64,000 nt of DNA from Streptomyces fungicidicus. Its GTDB lineage: Bacteria; Actinomycetota; Actinomycetes; Streptomycetales; Streptomycetaceae. The DNA lies in the NCBI RefSeq assembly GCF_003665435.1, contig NZ_CP023407.1:4030001-4094000 (forward strand), written 5' to 3'. Shown one piece after another: positions 56,220-64,000 of this stretch. The position numbers were made by a program, and so were the translations under genes. Position 1 is the first letter of the stretch. Every line of letters starts with the position of its first letter. The notes below the pieces were generated by a model. That model was not told where the DNA came from. It saw nothing but the letters and a program-made list of their open reading frames with translations, and did not search any database.

Positions 56220-57893
56220 ATGATCGAACCGCAGGCCCCCGCCCCGCCCGGCTCCACGCAGTCCCGGGAGGACGCGTACGGCCCCGGTGGCGACCACGGG
56301 AGCCCGCTCTGCCTGCCGGTGCGGCAGGGCACCGGGCGGTTCCTGGTCCTCGCGGGCGTGTTCGTCTGCGCCGCCTGCGGACTGGTGTACGAGCTGGAAC
56401 TGGTCGCGCTCGCCGCGTACTTGATGGGCGACTCGGTCGCCCAGACGTCCGTCGTGCTGTCCGTGATGGTCTTCGCGATGGGTATCGGCTCCCTCGCCGC
56501 GAAAGGGCTGCGGCGGCACGCGGCGGCCGGTTTCGGCGCCGTCGAGGCGGCCCTCGCCCTCGTCGGCGGATGCAGTGCGATGGCGCTGTACGCCGTGTTC
56601 GCCTGGACGGGCGACTGGGGCGGTGCCTGGGCGAACGGCCCGCGGGCGCTGCTGGTCGCCTTCTCCCTCACCACCGGACTGCTCATCGGCGCCGAGGTGC
56701 CGCTGTTGATGGAGCTGATCCAGCGGATCCGCCGGCAGGACGCGGGTGGCGCGGTCGCCGACCTGTCCGCCGCGGACTACGTGGGCGCGCTCGTCGGCGG
56801 GCTCGCCTTCCCCTTCCTGCTGCTGCCGCTCCTCGGACAGCTCACCGGCGCGCTGATCACCGGTGCCGTCAACGCGGTCGTCGGCGGCGCGCTGGTGCTC
56901 GGGCTGTTCCGGCGGGACCTCACGGTCCGCGCCCGGCGGCTGCTGGTGGGGGCCAACGTCTGTGTGCTGGTGGTCCTCGCCTCGGCCGCCGTCCTCGTCG
57001 ACGACTTCGAGCGGGCCGCCCGGCACGCGATGTACGGCTCGGACGTACGGGTGGCGCTGCGGACCGACGTCCAGGAGGTGCTGCTCACCGGCGGGCGGAA
57101 CGGACGGCCGCTCAACCTGTTCCTCGACGGGCGGCTGCGGGTCGCCGGCCGGGACGAACTCCGTTACCACGAGGCGCTGGTGCACCCCGCGATGCACGGC
57201 CCGCACGGGCGGGTGCTCGTCCTCGGCGGCGGGGACGGGCTGGCCGTCCGCGAGGTGCTGCGCCACCCCGGCGTGCGCCGGGTCGACGTCGTCGAGATCG
57301 ACGCGGGCGTGGTGCGGCTGGCCCGCCGGGACCCCGCGCTCTCCGCGCTGAACGCGCACGCCCTCGACGACCCGCGCGTGCGCGTGGCCACCGCGGACGC
57401 CTTCGACTGGCTGCGCGGGGCGCCCCCGGCGGCGTACGACGTGGTCGTCTCCGATCTGCCGCATCCGGGGATCACTGCGAGCACCAAGCTGTACTCGCAG
57501 GAGTTCTACGGACTGACCCGGCGGGTGCTCGCGCCCGCCGGGCGGCTGGTGGTGCACGGGGGAGCGGTGGAGTCCCGGCCCCGCGACTTCTGGACGGTGG
57601 ACGCCACGCTCCGCGCGGCGGGCTTGCGCACCGCGGCGTACCGCGCGAGCGGCCGGCGGGACGGTTTCGCCGCCGGACCCGACCGGGGCGCCGTGGCCAC
57701 CGCCCACGCCCACCGCGACTGGGGTTTCGTGCTGGCCGCCCGCAACGCGCCCGTGCCGCGGCTGGACCCGTCCGGGCCGCGTCCGCGCACCCTCACCGAC
57801 TCCTCCCTCGTGGCGGACGTCCGGGCGGCGGAGCGCACCCGGGTGACCGGTCTGCCGCCGTCCACGCTGGTGCACCCCCGGTACGGCGGCTGA
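56220..57893 (+). CDS. membrane-linked polyamine aminopropyltransferase (spermidine-synthase-like)
   Basis: A 557-aa protein. Residues about 38-265 contain seven hydrophobic helices (FLVLAGVFVCAACGLVYELE, VVLSVMVFAMGIGSLAAKGL). Residues about 290-510 are a spermidine-synthase Rossmann domain: LNLFLDGRLRVAGRDELRYH, GRVLVLGGGDGLAVREVLRH (about 332), VVEIDAGVVRLARRD and YDVVVSDLPHPGITASTKLY. It would transfer aminopropyl from decarboxylated SAM to a diamine; the membrane domain's role is unknown. The D-Y-H/Asp catalytic positions look preserved. Confidence 0.9.
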   Translation: MIEPQAPAPPGSTQSREDAYGPGGDHGSPLCLPVRQGTGRFLVLAGVFVCAACGLVYELELVALAAYLMGDSVAQTSVVLSVMVFAMGIGSLAAKGLRRHAAAGFGAVEAALALVGGCSAMALYAVFAWTGDWGGAWANGPRALLVAFSLTTGLLIGAEVPLLMELIQRIRRQDAGGAVADLSAADYVGALVGGLAFPFLLLPLLGQLTGALITGAVNAVVGGALVLGLFRRDLTVRARRLLVGANVCVLVVLASAAVLVDDFERAARHAMYGSDVRVALRTDVQEVLLTGGRNGRPLNLFLDGRLRVAGRDELRYHEALVHPAMHGPHGRVLVLGGGDGLAVREVLRHPGVRRVDVVEIDAGVVRLARRDPALSALNAHALDDPRVRVATADAFDWLRGAPPAAYDVVVSDLPHPGITASTKLYSQEFYGLTRRVLAPAGRLVVHGGAVESRPRDFWTVDATLRAAGLRTAAYRASGRRDGFAAGPDRGAVATAHAHRDWGFVLAARNAPVPRLDPSGPRPRTLTDSSLVADVRAAERTRVTGLPPSTLVHPRYGG

Positions 57894-57980
57894 GGCCCCT
57901 TACCGTGTTCCGCGCCGACGCGCCGTGACTTCCCGCCGACGGGGGTGCAGCCCGGCGTCGCGTGGGTAGGCTCCGCACTC

Positions 57981-58829
57981 ATGGAGCACGAGGTGTTCGT
58001 TCCGGTCGAGGCGCAGCGGCTCAGGGAGGTGCTGGACGACCCCGCGCGGGTCGCCCGGGCGGTGCCCGGGCTCCAGCACGACGCCGGCGCGGATCCCGTC
58101 GCCGGCCGCCTGAAGGTCCGTGTCGGCAGCCACTCCGTCACCTACCGGGGATCCGTACGGGTGTCCGCGCGGGACGACGGTTCCTACGCCGTCGAGGGCG
58201 ACGCGGCGGAGACCCGCGGCAGCGGCGCGGTGACACTGGTGCTCGGCCTGCGCCTGCGGGACGCCGAGGGCGGCACGGCCCTCACGATCACCGGTACGGC
58301 GACGGCGGACGGCCGGGTCACGGAGTTCCCGCCGGACGCGGTGGCCTCGGCGGTGTCCCGGCTGCTGAACCGCTTCGCGGAGAACCTGGGCACCGTCGCG
58401 GCGGAGACCTCCGGACCGGCATCCGGCCCGGAGTCGCCCGAGCTGCTCTCGACGGGGGACTTCGAGCCCCGGGCCACCACCGACTTCGAGACCACCCCGG
58501 ACGCGGAGGACACCCCGCCGCCGGCCCCCGGTCCGGACGCCGCGTCGCCGGACGACGAGGAGAACCCGTCCGTCTTCGACGCGGAGGTCCCGCCGTCCTC
58601 CCTCGAGGAGGACGACGACTCCATGGCCGAGGCGGCGCACGCCCGGCGGACGATGATCGGGCGCAGCGCCGAGGAGGTGGACCACGCGCCGCCGCGCGGC
58701 CGGTACGCGCCCGTCCCGGCCCCGCAGACCGTCGTGTCCGCCACCCCGCTGCGCTGGGCCGCCCCCGCGGCGGCCCTGGCGGTCGCCTCGGCGGTCGTCG
58801 CGATCCGAGCCCTCCGCAAACGCCACTGA
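57981..58829 (+). CDS. SRPBCC (CoxG-like) protein with C-terminal membrane anchor
   Basis: A 282-aa protein. Residues 1-145 form a SRPBCC/CoxG domain (EHEVFVPVEAQRLREVLDDP, GRLKVRVGSHSVTYRGSVRV, GRVTEFPPDAVASAVSRLLN). The middle 110 residues are acidic and disordered, and a single helix near the C-terminus (WAAPAAALAVASAVVAIRAL) anchors it to the membrane. The CoxG fold binds hydrophobic ligands; in carbon-monoxide dehydrogenase loci it assists maturation, but no cox genes are here. Confidence 0.87.
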   Translation: MEHEVFVPVEAQRLREVLDDPARVARAVPGLQHDAGADPVAGRLKVRVGSHSVTYRGSVRVSARDDGSYAVEGDAAETRGSGAVTLVLGLRLRDAEGGTALTITGTATADGRVTEFPPDAVASAVSRLLNRFAENLGTVAAETSGPASGPESPELLSTGDFEPRATTDFETTPDAEDTPPPAPGPDAASPDDEENPSVFDAEVPPSSLEEDDDSMAEAAHARRTMIGRSAEEVDHAPPRGRYAPVPAPQTVVSATPLRWAAPAAALAVASAVVAIRALRKRH

Positions 58830-59424
58830 GCCCTCGCCGCCCCGGCCCACCGAAGACACCCTCCGGCCTCCGCGCCCTTCGTCGCCCCCTGCCGCTTGGG
58901 AGGCTTTCCACGGTTCCCGTGGGGGCTGGGGTGCGCTGCGCGGGCCGTGGGTCTCCGCCCGCCGGACGGCGTGGGGCCGTCCTCTCAGACCCGGACGAGT
59001 GCACCCGCCCCGCCTGGGGCGCCTTCCGGCTTCCGCGCCGCCCGGCGACCGTCCCTTCGACGCCCCGCTCGGGGGGGGGCTTTTCACGGTCCGGGGTCGG
59101 GACTGGGGTCCCTGAGGGGCGTGGGCGCCCGCGTGGCGTGTGCTGCCGGGGGCAGGCCTGCGGCTGAGTGGGGCGGGGAGCGTGGTCGTCCGCGCGCCGG
59201 GTGGTGCCGGGCGGTCCTTCGGGCCTGGGTGGGTGCACCCGACCCGCCCGGCCGAAGGTGCCCTCCGCCCACGGGGGCCGCCCGGATCCGCGTGCCGTGC
59301 GGGAGGCGGCGCGCGGCCCCCGTGGGTGTCCGCGTGCTGTCGGGGCGGGTGTGCTTCGCAGGGTTGCCGGGGACGGGAACGGGTGGGGCGGTGGAGGGGG
59401 TTGGGGGGACAGTAGGGTCGGCGT
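58830..59424. other. gene-free region with degenerate duplicated segments
   Basis: There is no supported gene on either strand. Two stretches (about 58877-59000 and 59055-59240) share imperfect similarity, including CTTCG(T/A)CGCCCC, GGCTTT(T)CCACGGT-like and GTGCACCCG blocks, as if an ancient tandem duplication decayed. Confidence 0.4.
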
Positions 59425-60213
59425 GTGCGTAACGAAGACATCACGCTGACCGCGGGTGACGCGGAGGTGGACGTGCTGCCGGGGAACGGCGGCCGGGTCG
59501 GGGGGCTGCGGGTCGGCGGCGTCGAGCTGCTGCGGCAGGGGGAGCGGTTCGGGTGTTTCCCGATGGTGCCCTGGTGCGGGAGGATCCGTGAGGGCCGGTT
59601 CCGGGACGGCGCCACCGTGCGGCAGATGCCGCTCAACGCCCCGCCGCACGCCATGCACGGCACCGCCCGCGACGCCGCCTGGCGCGTCGCGCGCACCGGC
59701 GCCGACGAGGCCGTGCTCACGTACGACCTGGCCGAGCCGTGGCCGTACCCGGGACGCGTGACCCAGCAGTTCGCGCTCACCGCGGACTCCCTGACGCTGA
59801 CGATGAGCGTGGAGACGTACGAGTCGTCGTTCCCCGCGCAGATCGGCTGGCACCCGTGGTTCAACCGCAGCCTGGGTGGCGAGGACGTGGCGATCGGGTT
59901 CGCGCCCGCCTGGCAGGAGGAGCGGGGGGAGGACCATCTGCCGACCGGTCACCGCGTCGACCCGGAGCCGGGCCCCTGGGACGACTGCTTCGGGATGCCC
60001 GGCGGCGTCGACGTCACCCTCACCTGGCCGGGGCAGCTGGAGCTGCGGGTGACCAGCCGCGAGGAGTGGGTCGTGGTCTACGACGAACAGCGCGAGGCCG
60101 TCTGCGTGGAGCCGCAGACCGGGCCGCCCGACGGGCTGAACACCCACCCCCGTCTGGTCACCCCGCTGGAGCCGCTCGAGGCCTCGACGACCTGGGCCTG
60201 GACCCGGCTCTAA
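59425..60213 (+). CDS. aldose 1-epimerase (mutarotase) family protein
   Basis: A 262-aa beta-sandwich protein. Family features: GGRVGGLRVGGVELLRQGER, FPMVPWCGRIREGRFRD, HAMHGTARDAAW (the His pair of the active site region), IGWHPWFNRSL and VCVEPQTGPPDGLN (catalytic Glu). It interconverts anomers of a hexose or hexose-6-phosphate. The GTG start has little spacer from any site, but the length is normal. It is followed ten bases later by pyrE, so the two are co-transcribed. Confidence 0.92.
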   Translation: MRNEDITLTAGDAEVDVLPGNGGRVGGLRVGGVELLRQGERFGCFPMVPWCGRIREGRFRDGATVRQMPLNAPPHAMHGTARDAAWRVARTGADEAVLTYDLAEPWPYPGRVTQQFALTADSLTLTMSVETYESSFPAQIGWHPWFNRSLGGEDVAIGFAPAWQEERGEDHLPTGHRVDPEPGPWDDCFGMPGGVDVTLTWPGQLELRVTSREEWVVVYDEQREAVCVEPQTGPPDGLNTHPRLVTPLEPLEASTTWAWTRL

Positions 60214-60223
60214 GCTGGCTGTC

Positions 60224-60772
60224 ATGAGTGACGTACGTGGCGCGCTGCTGCAGCAGATCAAGGACAAGGCCGTGGTGCACGGCAAGGTGACCCTCTCCTC
60301 CGGTCTGGAGGCCGACTACTACGTCGACCTGCGCCGCGTCACCCTCGACGGCGAGGCCGCCCCGCTGGTCGGGCAGGTGCTGCTGGACCTGACCGCGGAG
60401 CTGGACTTCGACGCGGTGGGCGGCCTGACCATGGGCGCCGACCCGGTGGCCGCCGCCATGCTGCACGCCGCCGCCGCACGCGGCCGGAGGGTGGACGCCT
60501 TCGTCGTGCGCAAGGCCGCCAAGGCGCACGGGATGCAGCGGCGCGTCGAGGGCCCGGACATCAGGGGCCGCCGCGTCCTCGTCGTCGAGGACACGTCCAC
60601 CACCGGCGGTTCCCCGCTGACCGCCGTGGAGGCCGTGCGCGAGGCCGGCGCGGAGGTCGTTGCCGTCGTGACGATCGTCGACCGGGCGACCGGCGCGGCC
60701 GAGAAGATCCAGGAGGGCGCCGGGGTGCCGTACCTGTTCGCCTTCTCCAAGGACGAGCTCGGCCTCGACTGA
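60224..60772 (+). CDS. pyrE: orotate phosphoribosyltransferase
   Basis: A 182-aa enzyme of pyrimidine synthesis, joining orotate and PRPP to OMP. It has the loop LSSGLEADYYVDLRRVTLDG (residues about 25-44) and the PRPP motif VLVVEDTSTTGGSPLTAVEA (about 122-141), plus the flexible-loop lysine region VRKAAKAHGMQRRVEG. The other pyr genes are not in the window. Confidence 0.96.
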   Translation: MSDVRGALLQQIKDKAVVHGKVTLSSGLEADYYVDLRRVTLDGEAAPLVGQVLLDLTAELDFDAVGGLTMGADPVAAAMLHAAAARGRRVDAFVVRKAAKAHGMQRRVEGPDIRGRRVLVVEDTSTTGGSPLTAVEAVREAGAEVVAVVTIVDRATGAAEKIQEGAGVPYLFAFSKDELGLD

Positions 60773-60933
60773 GGCCACGGGCGGGACATCACCGCGCATA
60801 ACGACTTGACCTGCGCCGTCGACCAGCCGGACAAGTCTGGGAGGATGGGCCCGACAATGACGTCGCTTCCAAGGTTCCAGGTCAGGGCCGACAGTACGCA
60901 GTACGCCAAACCGCACGCATAAGGAGCGGACAG

Positions 60934-61965
<1,032 letters not shown>

Positions 61966-61993
61966 GGCGGGAACGCTCCCGGAGCATCCGGAC

Positions 61994-62023
61994 GAGCCCG
62001 GCACCGTACGCGGTGCCGGGCTC
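61994..62023 (+). terminator. terminator after fbaA
   Basis: A perfect 13-bp stem (GAGCCCGGCACCG with CGGTGCCGGGCTC), loop TACG, then TTCC. Confidence 0.88.
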
Positions 62024-62040
62024 TTCCGTATGCTCGCCCC

Positions 62041-63513
62041 ATGCCCGATGTCCGGCTGTCCTCCCCGCAGGGCAAGTGGATCCTGGTCACCACGGTCCTC
62101 GGCTCCAGCATGGCCCTGCTCGACTCGACCGTGGTCAACGTGGCCCTCCCCCGCATCGGCCAGGACCTCGGCGCCGACCTCGGCGCGCTGCAGTGGACCG
62201 TCAACGCCTACATGGTCACGCTGGCCGGGCTGATCCTGCTCGGCGGGGCGCTGGGCGACCGGTTCGGGCGGCGGAAGGTGTTCGTCGTCGGGGTGCTGTG
62301 GTTCGCCGCGGCCTCCCTGCTGTGCGGCATCGCCCCCGACGCCGGCGTCCTGATCGCCGCCCGTGCCCTCCAGGGCGTCGGCGGCGCCCTGCTCACCCCC
62401 GGTTCGCTCGCCCTCATCCAGGCATCCATCCACCCCGACGACCGGGGCCGCGCGGTCGGCCTGTGGTCCGGCTTCGGCGGCATCGGCGCGGCGGTCGGCC
62501 CGTTCCTCGGCGGCTGGCTGGTGGACGGCCCCGGCTGGCGCTGGGTCTTCCTGCTCAACGTGCCGCTCGCGCTGCTCTGCGCCCCCATCGCGCTGCGCCA
62601 TGTGCCGGAGTCGTCGGGCGTGAAGGCGGAGGGCCGGTTCGACGTCCTCGGCGCCGCGCTCGGCGCGATCGCGCTGGGCCTGGTGACGTACGCGCTGATC
62701 GAGGCCGAGGGGGACCCCGTGCCGGCCGTGGCCTCCGCCGTCGCCGGTCTGGCCGCCGCGGTCGCCTTCGTGCTGGTGGAGAAGCGCCGCCCGGCGCCGA
62801 TGATGCCGCCGGCCATCTTCGCGTCCCGGCAGTTCTCCGCGGTCAACGGGGTCACGCTGTGCGTGTACGCGGCGTTCGGCGGGTTCTTCTTCCTCGCCGC
62901 GCTCCAGCTGCAGGTGGTCGTCGGCTGGTCGGCGCTGGCCGCCGGCACGGCCCTGCTGCCCACCACCGCCCTGATGCTGCTGCTCTCCGCCCGCTCGGGC
63001 GAACTCGGCGACCGGATCGGCCCGCGCATCCCGCTCACCGTGGGACCGCTGCTGTGCGCGGCGGGGATGCTGCTGATGACGCGGGTCGGGCCGGACGCCT
63101 CGTACGCCACCGAGGTGCTGCCGGCGCTGCTGGTGCTGGGCCTCGGCATGGTCACCCTGGTGGCGCCGCTGACCGCGACCGTCCTCGCCTCCGTGGACAC
63201 CGCGCGGGCGGGCCTGGCCAGCGGCATCAACAACGCCGCCGCCCGCGCGGCCGGCCTGGTCGCGGTGGCGGCGCTGCCGCTGCTCGCCGGGATGGGCCCG
63301 GAGGCGTACCGGATGCCGGACGTGTTCGACGCCGCGTTCCGGCGGGCGATGGTGCTGTGCGCGGGCGTCCTGGTGGTGGGGTCGGTCCTCGCCTTCACGA
63401 CCGTACGCCGTCCCGCGCCGGACTGCCGGCACCCCGAATGCCGCACCCACGGCAGCGTGGCGGTGCCCCCGCTGGAGCCGGAGACGGCACCTGGCGGGGA
63501 GCGCGGCGGCTAG
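62041..63513 (+). CDS. MFS drug-type exporter (DHA2, 14 TM)
   Basis: A 490-aa transporter with about fourteen hydrophobic segments. DHA2 signatures: MALLDSTVVNVALPRIGQDL (segment 1), GGALGDRFGRRKVFVVGVLW (motif A), ARALQGVGGALLTPGSLALI (motif B region) and GWRWVFLLNVPLALL (segment 6). It should export drugs or small molecules using proton motive force. No regulator gene is adjacent, so the substrate is unknown. The C-terminal 40 residues are hydrophilic with three Cys. Confidence 0.93.
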   Translation: MPDVRLSSPQGKWILVTTVLGSSMALLDSTVVNVALPRIGQDLGADLGALQWTVNAYMVTLAGLILLGGALGDRFGRRKVFVVGVLWFAAASLLCGIAPDAGVLIAARALQGVGGALLTPGSLALIQASIHPDDRGRAVGLWSGFGGIGAAVGPFLGGWLVDGPGWRWVFLLNVPLALLCAPIALRHVPESSGVKAEGRFDVLGAALGAIALGLVTYALIEAEGDPVPAVASAVAGLAAAVAFVLVEKRRPAPMMPPAIFASRQFSAVNGVTLCVYAAFGGFFFLAALQLQVVVGWSALAAGTALLPTTALMLLLSARSGELGDRIGPRIPLTVGPLLCAAGMLLMTRVGPDASYATEVLPALLVLGLGMVTLVAPLTATVLASVDTARAGLASGINNAAARAAGLVAVAALPLLAGMGPEAYRMPDVFDAAFRRAMVLCAGVLVVGSVLAFTTVRRPAPDCRHPECRTHGSVAVPPLEPETAPGGERGG

Positions 63514-63539
63514 CCGTGCCGATGTACGAGACTGGACCC

Positions 63540-63953
63540 ATGTCCATTCACGAGAACCTCCTCGGGGGCCCGCCCCCGACCCACCTGCCCGACGACCCCG
63601 GCCCGCGCGAGCTGCTCGCCTCGGGCAGCACGCCCGCCGACGTCGCCGGCAAGTACCCCACCTCCTCGCTGGCCTGGGCGCGGCTCGCCGACGAGGCCTA
63701 CGAGCGGGGCAGCGTCGTGGAGTCCTACGCGTACGCCCGTACGGGCTATCACCGCGGACTGGACGCGCTGCGCCGCAGCGGCTGGAAGGGCCACGGGCCC
63801 GTGCCGTGGGAGCACGAGCCCAACCGCGGCTTCCTGCGCGCCCTGCACGCCCTTGCCCGCGCCGCGCGGGCGATCGGCGAGCAGGAGGAGTACGAGCGCT
63901 GCAGCCAGTTCCTGAAGGACTCCTCGCCGACGGCGGCCCAGGTCCTCGGCTGA
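63540..63953 (+). CDS. DUF3151 family protein
   Basis: A 137-aa helical protein conserved in actinobacteria: NLLGGPPPTHLPDDPGPREL, then SSLAWARLADEAYERGSVVE, SYAYARTGYHRGLDALRRSG and WKGHGPVPWEHEPNRGFLRA. ATG 63540 is taken; an ATG six codons upstream is also possible. The function is unknown. It is typically encoded near fba, as here. Confidence 0.92.
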   Translation: MSIHENLLGGPPPTHLPDDPGPRELLASGSTPADVAGKYPTSSLAWARLADEAYERGSVVESYAYARTGYHRGLDALRRSGWKGHGPVPWEHEPNRGFLRALHALARAARAIGEQEEYERCSQFLKDSSPTAAQVLG

Positions 63954-64000
63954 CCCGGCCCGTGACGTTCCCGGGGCCCGCCTGCTCGCTCCTGAGCAGG

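Overview
The window is high-GC actinobacterial DNA. The codon use, GTG/TTG starts, long GC-rich terminator hairpins and gene content (dnaK-grpE-dnaJ-hspR, clpB with HspR operators, pyrE-fba, DUF3151, DUF5994, DUF2617) point to Streptomyces or a close relative. It splits into an accessory left part (1 to about 28.2 kb) and a conserved chromosomal right part (about 28.2 to 64 kb), with a tRNA-Gly(CCC) gene (28157-28230, minus strand) at the junction.

Left part. The 47-bp 3' half of the tRNA-Gly gene recurs exactly at 3329-3375 and 4526-4572. Shorter or degenerate copies lie at 638-665 and 318-352, so this tRNA looks like a repeatedly used integration site. Between 1 and 4.5 kb are remnants of older insertions: a truncated PIN toxin, a frameshifted DUF2182 gene facing a DUF1326 gene, a decayed HigB/HigA-like pair, an intact VapB/VapC-like pair and an integrase fragment. 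From 4526 to 28202 there is probably one integrative mobilizable element. Its core is a MobC/relaxase pair (17.7-20.0 kb), a repeat-rich intergenic region (20.1-20.6 kb), a DnaC-like ATPase and replication initiator (20.6-22.3 kb), an XRE regulator, an excisionase and a tyrosine integrase (22.8-24.5 kb). No FtsK/TraB-type transfer protein is present. Cargo includes a GNAT-PIN protein with an ASCH partner (24.7-27.3 kb). The most striking cargo is a small peptide locus (14.3-17.7 kb): a 38-aa peptide, an asparagine-synthetase-like ATP-dependent enzyme and a SAM methyltransferase, preceded by tiny coupled membrane ORFs and a large nested hairpin. The segment 5.9-14.1 kb holds four DUF5994 paralogues, a fatty-acid desaturase, a PAS-GAF-PP2C phosphatase, a small internally repeated protein and a frameshifted XRE-TPR regulator.

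Right part. After the tRNA come a zinc-ribbon protein, dcd and a phosphoribosyltransferase, a Yip1-like membrane protein, two secreted FG-GAP proteins, a membrane Fe-S oxidoreductase and a MraY/WecA-like membrane protein. The heat-shock operon dnaK-grpE-dnaJ-hspR follows, with HspR operators upstream of dnaK and again upstream of clpB. Between them are a sugar-binding lipoprotein and three paralogous LuxR/TrmB-like regulators beside a secreted peptide gene and a Rieske-like small protein. After clpB come a YbjN protein, a winged-helix protein, a DUF433/DUF5615 toxin-antitoxin pair, an aminotransferase, a Cys/Gly-rich peptide, DUF2617, a membrane spermidine-synthase-like protein, a SRPBCC protein, an aldose epimerase, pyrE, class II aldolase, an MFS exporter and DUF3151.

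The strongest candidates for something undescribed are the peptide/asparagine-synthetase/methyltransferase locus, the GNAT-PIN + ASCH pair, the LuxR-triad/secreted-peptide/Rieske-like locus, and the GGACCGGTCC repeat cluster of the mobile element.
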